Source: Streptomyces sp. CGMCC 4.7035 (GTDB lineage Bacteria; Actinomycetota; Actinomycetes; Streptomycetales; Streptomycetaceae). Taken from it: a DNA stretch of 64,000 bases. Positions within the stretch are counted from its first letter, which is position 1; every line of letters begins with the position of its first letter. The notes below the pieces were generated by a model. It was not told the DNA's origin, did no database searches, and was given only the letters and a program-made list of their open reading frames with translations. The translations under genes were made by a program, and so were the position numbers. Location: NCBI RefSeq assembly GCF_031583065.1, contig NZ_CP134053.1, forward strand, positions 496,001 to 560,000, read 5' to 3'. Shown here in pieces: positions 57,029 to 64,000 of this stretch.

Positions 57029-57050
57029 TATAGTTGAATTGTAAACAACT
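57029..57050 (+). promoter_or_regulatory. promoter and dyad of the monooxygenase/reductase operon
   Basis: TATAGT (57029-57034) is a good -10 box. AGTTG (57032-57036) and CAACT (57046-57050) form an imperfect AT-rich dyad over it. The arrangement suggests repression by a small dimeric regulator; the neighbouring AraC protein is one candidate. Confidence 0.45.
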
Positions 57051-57068
57051 TGGAGGGTGTGAGCGACC

Positions 57069-58175
57069 ATGCAGTTCGGGATCTTCAGCGTCGGAGACGT
57101 CACTCCGGACCCCACCACCGGCCGGACGCCGACCGAGCACGAGCGGATCAAGGCCATGGTCGCGATCGCGCTGAAGGCCGAGGAGGTCGGCCTGGACGTC
57201 TTCGCGACCGGTGAGCACCACAACCCGCCGTTCGTGCCCTCGTCGCCGACCACGATGCTCGGCTACGTAGCGGCGAAGACGGAGAAGCTGATCCTCTCCA
57301 CCTCCACCACCCTCATCACCACCAACGACCCGGTGAAGATCGCCGAGGACTACGCGATGCTCCAGCACCTCGCGGACGGCCGGGTCGACCTGATGATGGG
57401 GCGCGGCAACACCGGGCCGGTGTATCCGTGGTTCGGACAGGACATCCGGGAGGGCATCAACCTCGCCATCGAGAACTACGCGCTGCTGCGCCGGCTGTGG
57501 CGCGAGGACGTGGTGAACTGGGAGGGCAAGTTCCGCACGCCGCTTCAGGGCTTCACGTCCACGCCGGCCCCGCTGGACGGCGTCCCGCCGTTCGTCTGGC
57601 ACGGCTCCATCCGTTCCCCGGAGATCGCCGAGCAGGCCGCGTACTACGGCGACGGCTTCTTCCACAACAACATCTTCTGGCCGGCCGACCACACCAAGCG
57701 GATGGTCGAGTTCTACCGGAAGCGGTACGCCCACTACGGGCACGGGACGCCCGAGCAGGCGATCGTCGGCCTGGGCGGCCAGGTGTTCATGCGGAAGAAC
57801 TCCCAGGACGCGGTGCGCGAGTTCCGCCCGTACTTCGACAACGCGCCGGTCTACGGTCACGGCCCCTCCCTGGAGGAGTTCACCGAGCAGACCCCGCTGA
57901 CGGTCGGCTCGCCGCAGCAGGTGATCGAGAAGACGCTCGCCTTCCGCGAGTACGCCGGTGACTACCAGCGCCAGCTGTTCCTGATGGACCACGCCGGACT
58001 GCCGCTGAAGACCGTCCTGGAGCAGCTCGACATGCTCGGCGAGGAGGTCGTGCCGGTGCTGCGCGAGGAGTTCGCCAAGGGCCGCCCGGCGAACGTGCCG
58101 GACGCCCCGACCCACAAGTCCCTGCTCGCTGCCAAGGACGCCCAGGAGGGTTCCGAGGAGGTGACCGTCGCATGA
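57069..58175 (+). CDS. LLM-class flavin-dependent monooxygenase
   Basis: 368 residues, luciferase-like TIM barrel. DVFATGEHHNPPFVPSSPTTMLGYVAAKT and GRVDLMMGRGNTGPVYPWFGQD match the FMNH2-binding monooxygenases. It needs reduced flavin, which the product of the next gene can supply. GGAGGG lies upstream of ATG 57069. The stop overlaps the next start by 4 bases. Confidence 0.93.
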   Translation: MQFGIFSVGDVTPDPTTGRTPTEHERIKAMVAIALKAEEVGLDVFATGEHHNPPFVPSSPTTMLGYVAAKTEKLILSTSTTLITTNDPVKIAEDYAMLQHLADGRVDLMMGRGNTGPVYPWFGQDIREGINLAIENYALLRRLWREDVVNWEGKFRTPLQGFTSTPAPLDGVPPFVWHGSIRSPEIAEQAAYYGDGFFHNNIFWPADHTKRMVEFYRKRYAHYGHGTPEQAIVGLGGQVFMRKNSQDAVREFRPYFDNAPVYGHGPSLEEFTEQTPLTVGSPQQVIEKTLAFREYAGDYQRQLFLMDHAGLPLKTVLEQLDMLGEEVVPVLREEFAKGRPANVPDAPTHKSLLAAKDAQEGSEEVTVA

Positions 58176-58888
58176 AGCTCGTCGTCGTCTCGGCGGGTCT
58201 GAGTGTTCCGTCCTCCACGCGGCTGCTGGCCGACCGGCTGGCCGCCGCCGTGGACGGGCGGGCGCCCGTCGACATCCAGGTCGTCGAGCTGCGCGACCTC
58301 GCCGTGGAGATCGCGCACAACTTCACCAACGGCTTCCCCGGGCCGGGCCTGGCCCGCGCGCTGGACGCCGTCACCGAGGCCGACGGGCTGATCGTCGTCA
58401 CGCCGGTGTTCTCGGCGTCGTACAGCGGACTGTTCAAGTCGTTCTTCGACGTGCTCGACAAGGACGCGCTGGTGGGCACGCCGGTCCTGATCGCGGCGAC
58501 GGGCGGCAGCGCCCGGCACTCGCTGGTCCTGGACCACGCCCTGCGTCCGCTGTTCTCCTACCTGCGGGCCGTGGTCACCCCGACCGGCGTGTACGCGGCC
58601 TCGGAGGACTGGGGCGCGGAGGGCCTGCCCGAGCGGATCGAACGGGCCGCGGGTGAACTGGTACGGCTGATGGGCGCGGGGTCCCCCGAGCAGGCGGCCG
58701 TCTCCCGTGCGGCGACCGGCGAGCCGGAGCCCGCCGGGGCCGTGTCCGAGCACGCCGCGTACGGGTCGGAGATCGGGCCCGCGCCTGCCGGGCTGCAGCG
58801 TGTGCCCGTGCCGGGCGGCGGTGCGAAGGGCTCGCACGGTTTCACGGTGGTCCCCTTCGAGCAGCAGCTCGCCGCGCTGCAGGGCTAG
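58172..58888 (+). CDS. NAD(P)H-dependent FMN reductase
   Basis: 238 residues. The flavodoxin-like core has VVVSAGLSVPSSTRLLADRL and VVTPVFSASYSGLFKSFFDVLD, the MsuE/CE1759 group of reductases that feed LLM monooxygenases. The C-terminal extension is low-complexity then HGFTVVPFEQQL. ATGA overlap shows translational coupling with the monooxygenase gene. Confidence 0.93.
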   Translation: MKLVVVSAGLSVPSSTRLLADRLAAAVDGRAPVDIQVVELRDLAVEIAHNFTNGFPGPGLARALDAVTEADGLIVVTPVFSASYSGLFKSFFDVLDKDALVGTPVLIAATGGSARHSLVLDHALRPLFSYLRAVVTPTGVYAASEDWGAEGLPERIERAAGELVRLMGAGSPEQAAVSRAATGEPEPAGAVSEHAAYGSEIGPAPAGLQRVPVPGGGAKGSHGFTVVPFEQQLAALQG

Positions 58889-58917
58889 GCGCTCCGCGGG
58901 AAGTGCCGCGATCGGCC

Positions 58918-59026
58918 GTTGCTCGTCTGCGGGTGCGTCGTTGCTCGTCTGCGGGTGCGTCGTGGCTGGTCGCGGCCACGCGGCGGAGCCGCACATTGAT
59001 GCAGCCCCGCGCCTCTTTGGGGCGCG
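58918..59026. repeat. dispersed repeat C, copy 2, with 22-bp duplication
   Basis: Two perfect 22-bp copies of a GTTGCTCGTCTGCGGGTGCG-type unit (58918-58939, 58940-58961) lead into a block like 56075-56146 (GTCGTGGCTGGTCGCGGCC, CGCGGCGGAGCCGCA, TTTGGGGCGCG). The surrounding 58889-59266 gap contains no supported gene. Confidence 0.8.
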
Positions 59027-59266
59027 GGGTGAGGGATGGGCCGCCACCGTCGTACCGTTCCCGGCCCACCCCACCGCGCCGACCGGCCCCCGGACCGGGG
59101 GTTCCGGGCCTGCCTGGCGTGCCCCCGGAGAGGCACGTGATGTAGCCGACACCCTGGCCCGACCAGGTAAGTCGCCCCGTCCGGCGCGGTGAGAGGCGGG
59201 TAAGAAGCCCGCCCGCGGCCCGGCTCACCCGGTGGTGTGCCGCCATGGCCTTGGCAGACTGGTGGC

Positions 59267-59977
59267 GTGACCCAGACAGTGCTGCTCGCCGAGGACGACC
59301 GCGCCATCCGTCATGCCCTGGAACGCGCGCTGACGCTGGAGGGTTACCGGGTGACCGCCGTGGCCGACGGGGTGGAGGCCCTCGCCCAGGCCCACCGCAC
59401 CCAGCCCGACGTGCTCGTTCTCGATGTGATGATGCCCGGCATCGACGGCCTCCAGGTGTGCCGCGTGCTGCGCGCCGAGGGCGACCGCACCCCGATCCTG
59501 ATGCTCACGGCCCTGGTGGAGACCGCAGACCGGATCGCCGGCCTGGACGCGGGCGCAGACGACTACGTGGTGAAGCCGTTCGACGTCGAGGAGGTCTTCG
59601 CCCGGCTCCGGGCCTTGCTGCGCCGCACCAACGGCTCCGTCTTCCAGGCGCCCAAGGAGGAGGACAAGATCCCCAACGGCCAGGTCTCCGTCGCCGGGCT
59701 GCGCATGGACGTACAGGCGCGCCGCGCCTGGCGCGGCGAGCGCGAGCTGGAGCTCACACGGACCGAGTTCGACCTGCTGGAGCTGCTCGCCCGCAACGCC
59801 GGCATCGTCCTCGACCACGCCACCATCTACGACCGCATCTGGGGCTACGACTTCGGCCCCGGCTCCAAGAACCTCGCCGTCTACGTGGGCTATCTGCGGC
59901 GCAAGCTCGACGAGCCGGGGGCCCCCGCGCTCATCCACACGGTGCGCGGCGTGGGGTACGTACTGAGGGAGGACTAG
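59267..59977 (+). CDS. OmpR/PhoB-type response regulator
   Basis: 236 residues from GTG 59267. Receiver domain with phospho-acceptor D53 (LVLDVMMPGIDG), D10/D11 and K104-type VKPFDVEEV; winged-helix output domain ELTRTEFDLLELLARNAGIVLDHATIYDRIWGYDF and GVGYVLRED. It is cognate to the kinase encoded next (one-base overlap). The genes controlled are unknown. Confidence 0.95.
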   Translation: MTQTVLLAEDDRAIRHALERALTLEGYRVTAVADGVEALAQAHRTQPDVLVLDVMMPGIDGLQVCRVLRAEGDRTPILMLTALVETADRIAGLDAGADDYVVKPFDVEEVFARLRALLRRTNGSVFQAPKEEDKIPNGQVSVAGLRMDVQARRAWRGERELELTRTEFDLLELLARNAGIVLDHATIYDRIWGYDFGPGSKNLAVYVGYLRRKLDEPGAPALIHTVRGVGYVLRED

Positions 59978-61545
59978 TGCCTCCAGCACCGCGTTCGGGC
60001 GCCGAGGACGACGCGGGGGCCGGAATGCGCCTGTGGCGGCGGCTGCCGCGCGGGCTGCGCCGCCGACTGCGGCTGCGGTCCCGGCTGCGGCGGATGTCGT
60101 CGCTGCGGACCACCTTCACCGTGTCGTTCGCGGCCGTGGCCGCCGGCGTCACGGTCCTCGTCGGCTTCCTGAGCTACGACGCCGCCGCCCGTCTCGTGCG
60201 GGTGGACCAGCAGACCGTGTTCGCGCAGGTGGTGGCCGATCTACGGGACCAGGTCAGCCAGAAGCAGCTGATGCCGGACGACTTCGCCATCTCCGAGAAG
60301 GACCACGACACCCCGCGCGACGACATCATCCGGCCCAGCCGCACCGTCGTGCAGGTGCTCGGACATGGTGGCGCGGTTGTCGACCACTCCAACCCCGCGC
60401 TGCCCGTCGGCGCCGACGACCGCAGGACAGCGGACACCGCCAAGCCGGGCAAGCTGGTGGAACACGGGAACGTCGATGTCGGCGGCGATGTCTACCGGGT
60501 CGCGACCGTCGCGCTCGGCCGTGGTCAGGGCGCGGTGCAGGTGGCCCAGGAGCTCAGCAGCACCGAGGACCTGCTGCGCAGCCTCCAGCAGCGAACGGGC
60601 CTGCTGGTCGGCGCGGTGGTGCTGGCGGCCGGGCTGTTCGGCTGGTGGCTGGCACGGCGGATCACCCGGCGGCTGGTGCGGCTGGCCGGTGCCGCCGAGG
60701 ACGTGGCGCGCACCCGGCGGCTCGGCATCCAGGTGCCGGTCACCGGGAACGACGAGGTGGCCCGTCTCGGCCGCTCCTTCGACCGCATGCTGGGACGCCT
60801 GGCCCAGTCGGAGGAGGACCAGCGGCGCCTGGTGCAGGACGCGGGCCATGAACTCCGTACGCCGCTGACGTCCCTGCGTACGAACATCTCGCTCCTGCGC
60901 CGGATCGACGAACTGCCGCCCGCCGCCCGCGAGGAACTGGTCGCCGACCTCGCCCAGGAGTCCCGCGAGCTGACCGACCTGGTGAACGAGCTGGTCGACC
61001 TGGCGGCCGGACAGTCGGACACGGAACCGGTGCAGCGGCTGACGCTCGGCGACGTCGCCGAGGACGTGGCGACCATCGCCCGCCGCCGCACGGGGCGCGA
61101 GATCCTCGTCCGCGTCACCGGTGACACGACGGTCGACGGACGGGCTACGGCGTTGCAGCGGGCGGTGTCCAACCTGGTGGAGAACGCGACGAAGTTCGAC
61201 CGCGACGGGAAGGCGCCGATCGAGATCGTCGTCACGGGTGCGGAGCATCCGTCCCGGGTGGAGGACTCCTCCGACGAGCCGGACAGCGGGCCGCCGCTGG
61301 GCAGTGTGCGGGTCGAGGTCCTCGATCGGGGGCCCGGGATCGGGGAGTACGACCTCATGCGGATCTTCGACCGGTTCTATCGGGCTGCCGATGCGCGGAG
61401 TCTGCCCGGGTCGGGGCTCGGGTTGTCGATCGTGCGGGAGGTTTCCATGTCGCATGGGGGAGGGGCGTTTGCCTATCGGCGCGTGGGGGGTGGGTCGGTT
61501 ATCGGGTTCACGGTGGGTGGGGGGACGTCGGGCGGGGGCGAGTAG
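59977..61545 (+). CDS. sensor histidine kinase
   Basis: 522 residues from GTG 59977 (TAGTG overlap with the regulator). A basic N-terminus, TM1 near residues 48-68, an outer sensor loop (~130 residues), TM2 near 205-228, then HAMP (RRITRRLVRLAGAAEDVARTRR), the HisKA box DAGHELRTPLTSLR with phospho-acceptor H291, and the ATPase boxes NLVENATKFD, DRGPGIGEYD and GSGLGLSIV. The stimulus is unknown. Confidence 0.95.
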   Translation: MPPAPRSGAEDDAGAGMRLWRRLPRGLRRRLRLRSRLRRMSSLRTTFTVSFAAVAAGVTVLVGFLSYDAAARLVRVDQQTVFAQVVADLRDQVSQKQLMPDDFAISEKDHDTPRDDIIRPSRTVVQVLGHGGAVVDHSNPALPVGADDRRTADTAKPGKLVEHGNVDVGGDVYRVATVALGRGQGAVQVAQELSSTEDLLRSLQQRTGLLVGAVVLAAGLFGWWLARRITRRLVRLAGAAEDVARTRRLGIQVPVTGNDEVARLGRSFDRMLGRLAQSEEDQRRLVQDAGHELRTPLTSLRTNISLLRRIDELPPAAREELVADLAQESRELTDLVNELVDLAAGQSDTEPVQRLTLGDVAEDVATIARRRTGREILVRVTGDTTVDGRATALQRAVSNLVENATKFDRDGKAPIEIVVTGAEHPSRVEDSSDEPDSGPPLGSVRVEVLDRGPGIGEYDLMRIFDRFYRAADARSLPGSGLGLSIVREVSMSHGGGAFAYRRVGGGSVIGFTVGGGTSGGGE

Positions 61546-61621
61546 AGGGGTGCCGGGGGGTGGGGGCGGCCAGGGGTGGGTTTCGCTCACCGGCACTTGC
61601 CGGGTGGGCGCAGTCCGGGGT

Positions 61622-63574
61622 TCAGCCGACGTGGACTCGTGGGCGGCGTTTGCGGTCTGGTTCTGCTTCTCGTAGGACCTCTCGGGTCACCGGTGCCACC
61701 TCGCCCTGGCCGAAGAGGAAGAAGCGCAGGAAGTTGGCGAACGGGTTGCCCTCGGTCCATTCGAAGTAGATGTGCGGGATGCAGCCCGTCGAGTCGCGCA
61801 CGTGCAGGCACAGCGCCGCGAGCGCGTTGGGGATGGAGGACGACTCCAGGGTGAGCACGCGGTAGCGGCCGTGCATCACTTCGCCTCGTACGTTCATGCT
61901 CGCCTCGAACTCCGAGGGGTCGCCGACCGTCACCTCCACGAAGACGAAGTCCTCCTGCGGCGGGAGGTCGTTGTCGTTGCGGATCTGCTCGATCTTGTCC
62001 CGGTACTCGGTGATGTCCCGTTCCTCGGGCTCGTTGGCGATGAAGCGGATGCGGCGGCTGGCGATGTCCCGGACGAAACGCTCCGCCATGTCGTCCATGG
62101 TCATGCTGGTCACGCGTAGCTCGAAGGAGCGGGCGAGCCGTGACCCCAGCGAGAGGAGGATGATCCCGGCGATGAAGCAGGCGCCGATCTTCACGCCGTC
62201 CGGGCGTTCGATGACGTTCGCGACCGTCGTGTAGAGGAACACCGTGGCGATCACCGCGAAGGCGATCGTCCAGCCCTTCTGGCGGGCCTTGCGGGCGGCG
62301 ATGGTCACCGCGATCGCCGCCGAGCTGATCAGCACGAGCACGCCGGTGGCGTAGGCGCCGCCCTGCTTGTCGACGTTGGCGTCGAAGATCCAGGTGACGA
62401 GGAAGGCGACCAGGGTGAAGACGATGACCATGGGGCGCACCGCGCGGGCCCAGTGCGGGGCCATGCCGTAGCGGGGCAGATAGCGGGGCATGAGGTTGAG
62501 CAGTCCCGCCATCGCGGAGGCGCCCGCGAACCACAGGATCGCGATCGTCGAGATGTCGTAGACGGTGCCGAAGGTGTTGCCGAGATAGTCGTGCGCCAGA
62601 TACGCCAGCGCGCGGCCGTTGGCCGGGCCGCCGGGCTTGAACTCGTTCGCCGGGATCAGCAGCGTGGTGATGAAGCTGGTGGTGATCAGGAAGACGCTCA
62701 TGATCACGGCGGCGGTGGTCAGCAGCTTCCGGGTGTCCCGGATCCGGCCGGTGGGCTTCTCCTCCGTGTCGCCGGGGTCGCCCTCCACGTGAGGCATGAC
62801 GGCCACGCCGGTCTCGAAGCCGGACAGGCCGAGGGCCAGTTTGGGGAAGACGATCAGTGCCAGGCCGACCATGACGAAGACGTTCCCGTGCTCGGCGGTC
62901 AGGGCACTGGTCCAGTCGGTGACCACGTGCCCGGCCGTCAGTACATGCCACAGCCCCACCACCACGACCACGGCGTTCAGCGCCAGGTAGATGCCGACCA
63001 GGGAGACCGCGACGCCGATGGCCTCCAGGAAGCCCTTGAGGAAGACCGCGCCCAGCAGGGCGACCAGGAGCAGGGTGATCAGCATCTGCCGGCCGTGCAG
63101 CGCGCCGGCGAGGTGGGGGTTCTCGACCAGGTGGGTGGAGGCGTCGGCGGCCGAGAGAGTGATGGTGATCAGGAAGTCGGTGGCGGCGAAGCCCAGCAGG
63201 GTGAGGACGAAGAGCTTGCCCTTCCAGAAGGACAGCAGCCGCTCCAGCATGGCGATGGAGCCCTGGCCGTGCGGGCTCTCCTTGGCGACCCGCCGGTAGA
63301 CGGGCAGGGCGCCGGCCAGGGTGACGATGACGAGGACGACGGTGGCGATGGGAGAGAGCAGGCCGGCGGCGAGGGCGGCGATGCCGGGCTGGTAGCCGAG
63401 GGTCGAGAAGTAGTCGACGCCGGTCAGGCACATCACCCGCCACCAGCGCTGGCCCTTGTGCGGGGGTTCGGGCTCGGCGTGGGGGCCCTGCGGGGCGCCC
63501 TTGCCCATGTCGGACAGCCCCTCCAGCATCCACGCCCGCAACCGGCTCGGGCGGGCGTGCTCCGTGGCGGCCAT
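61622..63574 (-). CDS. APC-superfamily permease with C-terminal cytosolic domain
   Basis: 650 residues. About 12 hydrophobic helices (residues ~45-470) carry the APC pattern: [48 protein letters not shown] and [22 protein letters not shown]. The C-terminal ~180 residues are soluble ([43 protein letters not shown]) and probably regulatory. ATG 63574 has AGGAGAG 9 bases upstream; 63619 is a longer alternative. Substrate is unknown, probably an amino acid or cation. Confidence 0.88.
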   Translation of the reverse strand: MAATEHARPSRLRAWMLEGLSDMGKGAPQGPHAEPEPPHKGQRWWRVMCLTGVDYFSTLGYQPGIAALAAGLLSPIATVVLVIVTLAGALPVYRRVAKESPHGQGSIAMLERLLSFWKGKLFVLTLLGFAATDFLITITLSAADASTHLVENPHLAGALHGRQMLITLLLVALLGAVFLKGFLEAIGVAVSLVGIYLALNAVVVVVGLWHVLTAGHVVTDWTSALTAEHGNVFVMVGLALIVFPKLALGLSGFETGVAVMPHVEGDPGDTEEKPTGRIRDTRKLLTTAAVIMSVFLITTSFITTLLIPANEFKPGGPANGRALAYLAHDYLGNTFGTVYDISTIAILWFAGASAMAGLLNLMPRYLPRYGMAPHWARAVRPMVIVFTLVAFLVTWIFDANVDKQGGAYATGVLVLISSAAIAVTIAARKARQKGWTIAFAVIATVFLYTTVANVIERPDGVKIGACFIAGIILLSLGSRLARSFELRVTSMTMDDMAERFVRDIASRRIRFIANEPEERDITEYRDKIEQIRNDNDLPPQEDFVFVEVTVGDPSEFEASMNVRGEVMHGRYRVLTLESSSIPNALAALCLHVRDSTGCIPHIYFEWTEGNPFANFLRFFLFGQGEVAPVTREVLREAEPDRKRRPRVHVG

Positions 63575-63895
63575 CGGCTTGCTCTCCTGGCGTACGGCTC
63601 TGCGAACGTTTCCGGCCATCGAGGAGACGGCGATTCCAGCGTAGGCAGAGAGCGCCCCGGAGGCCTGTGCACCACGACCGGATGGCGTCGCACTCCGGCC
63701 TGCGCTCGGCTTCGCCCGCGCGGCCGTTGCCCCACACCACCGAGGGACCCGCTCCTCCGGGCGGACGAGGGGAGCGCGGACGACGGAAGTGTGGCGACAG
63801 GCCCTGGGCCCCGTCATAGGAGTCCGCCTAGGGTGGCGGCACCCGCGCCGCCGGGTGCTGGAACCCGCGGTGTCTCGTGACAGGAGCAAGCGTCC

Positions 63896-64000
63896 ATGAC
63901 CGCAGCCCGGTTCAGCGCAGAGGAGGCCGCCGCGCTGGCGGCCGTCGACGAGGCGGCCGTCGCCCGGACCCTGCGGGAGCTGATCGCGATCCCGAGCGTG
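63896..64000 (+). CDS. start of an M20-type peptidase/dipeptidase (3' end outside window)
   Basis: The first 35 codons read [20 protein letters not shown] followed by [14 protein letters not shown]. The last stretch is the usual N-terminal start of M20/ArgE/DapE peptidases (L-x-ELI-x-IPSV). AGGAG lies about 8 bases before the ATG. The remainder lies outside the window, so the family call is tentative. Confidence 0.6.
   Translation, partial: MTAARFSAEEAAALAAVDEAAVARTLRELIAIPSV

Noticed and set aside
61587..63740. Second long minus-strand frame overlapping the permease
   Set aside because: Arg/Pro-rich shadow of the real permease frame, which has clear membrane helices.

Overview
The window is very GC-rich, with GC-loaded third codon positions, frequent GTG and TTG starts, and long antisense shadow frames. 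Gene content and order match a Streptomyces chromosomal core region: proC, an inducible trpS, an rRNA operon, a bdtA-like gene, bS22, rsbN, bldN, rex-hemACD, hemB, argS and class I lysS. The local order bdtA / bS22 / epimerase / acyltransferase / rsbN / bldN / HAD / glutaredoxin / rex / hemA / hemC / hemD / hemB agrees with what I remember of S. coelicolor. I see no insertion sequence, prophage, integrase, CRISPR array or tRNA gene.

Layout. 1-2 kb: a Ser/Thr kinase with an extracellular PQQ-type propeller, cut by the window edge. 2-8 kb: a small SH3-like protein, a membrane protein, a methyltransferase, an ABC-2 exporter pair with palindromes over its start codon, proC, and a tryptophanyl-tRNA synthetase whose leader encodes two adjacent Trp codons and a four-segment attenuator. 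8-13.9 kb: promoters, 16S, 23S, 5S and terminator of one rRNA operon. 13.9-18.8 kb: a HAD phosphatase, a membrane protein with a repetitive tail, an MFS transporter, a histone-deacetylase-fold protein and a predicted phosphatase. 18.9-24.6 kb: the developmental block (bdtA-like regulator, bS22, epimerase, acyltransferase, anti-sigma gene rsbN, ECF sigma gene bldN). 25.2-36.9 kb: HAD phosphatase, glutaredoxin, the redox-controlled rex-hemA-hemC-hemD operon, a TetR/MFS pair, a quinone oxidoreductase and hemB. 36.9-43.9 kb: a decayed lipoprotein gene, a kinase-fold protein, an aminotransferase, a DUF4253 protein, a DUF397/XRE/HATPase module and two small genes. 43.9-52.6 kb: argS, lysS, a DUF2637 membrane protein, two DUF3558-like lipoproteins and rtcB. 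52.6-64 kb: a phosphatase-acetyltransferase fusion, SDR and YnfA genes, an AraC regulator, a flavin monooxygenase/reductase pair, a two-component system, a large permease and the start of an M20-type peptidase gene.

How the genes work together. Rex senses NADH/NAD+ and should control its own operon with the first dedicated haem enzymes; hemB lies apart and carries its own upstream repeat array. BldN and its anti-sigma factor RsbN control aerial development, and the rsbN upstream region carries a promoter resembling the sigma-BldN type. The trpS leader should read out charged tRNA-Trp.

The least explained sequence is non-coding. There are short tandem arrays with helix-like spacing (about 11-12, 21-22 and 10 bp) upstream of the epimerase gene, between bldN and rsbN, and upstream of hemB. 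Dispersed repeats have entered or ended genes: one sits in frame inside lysS and another supplies the stop codon of the AraC-type gene. Two genes have tandem duplications of their own 3' ends. All family names come from reading the translated sequence; no database search was run.
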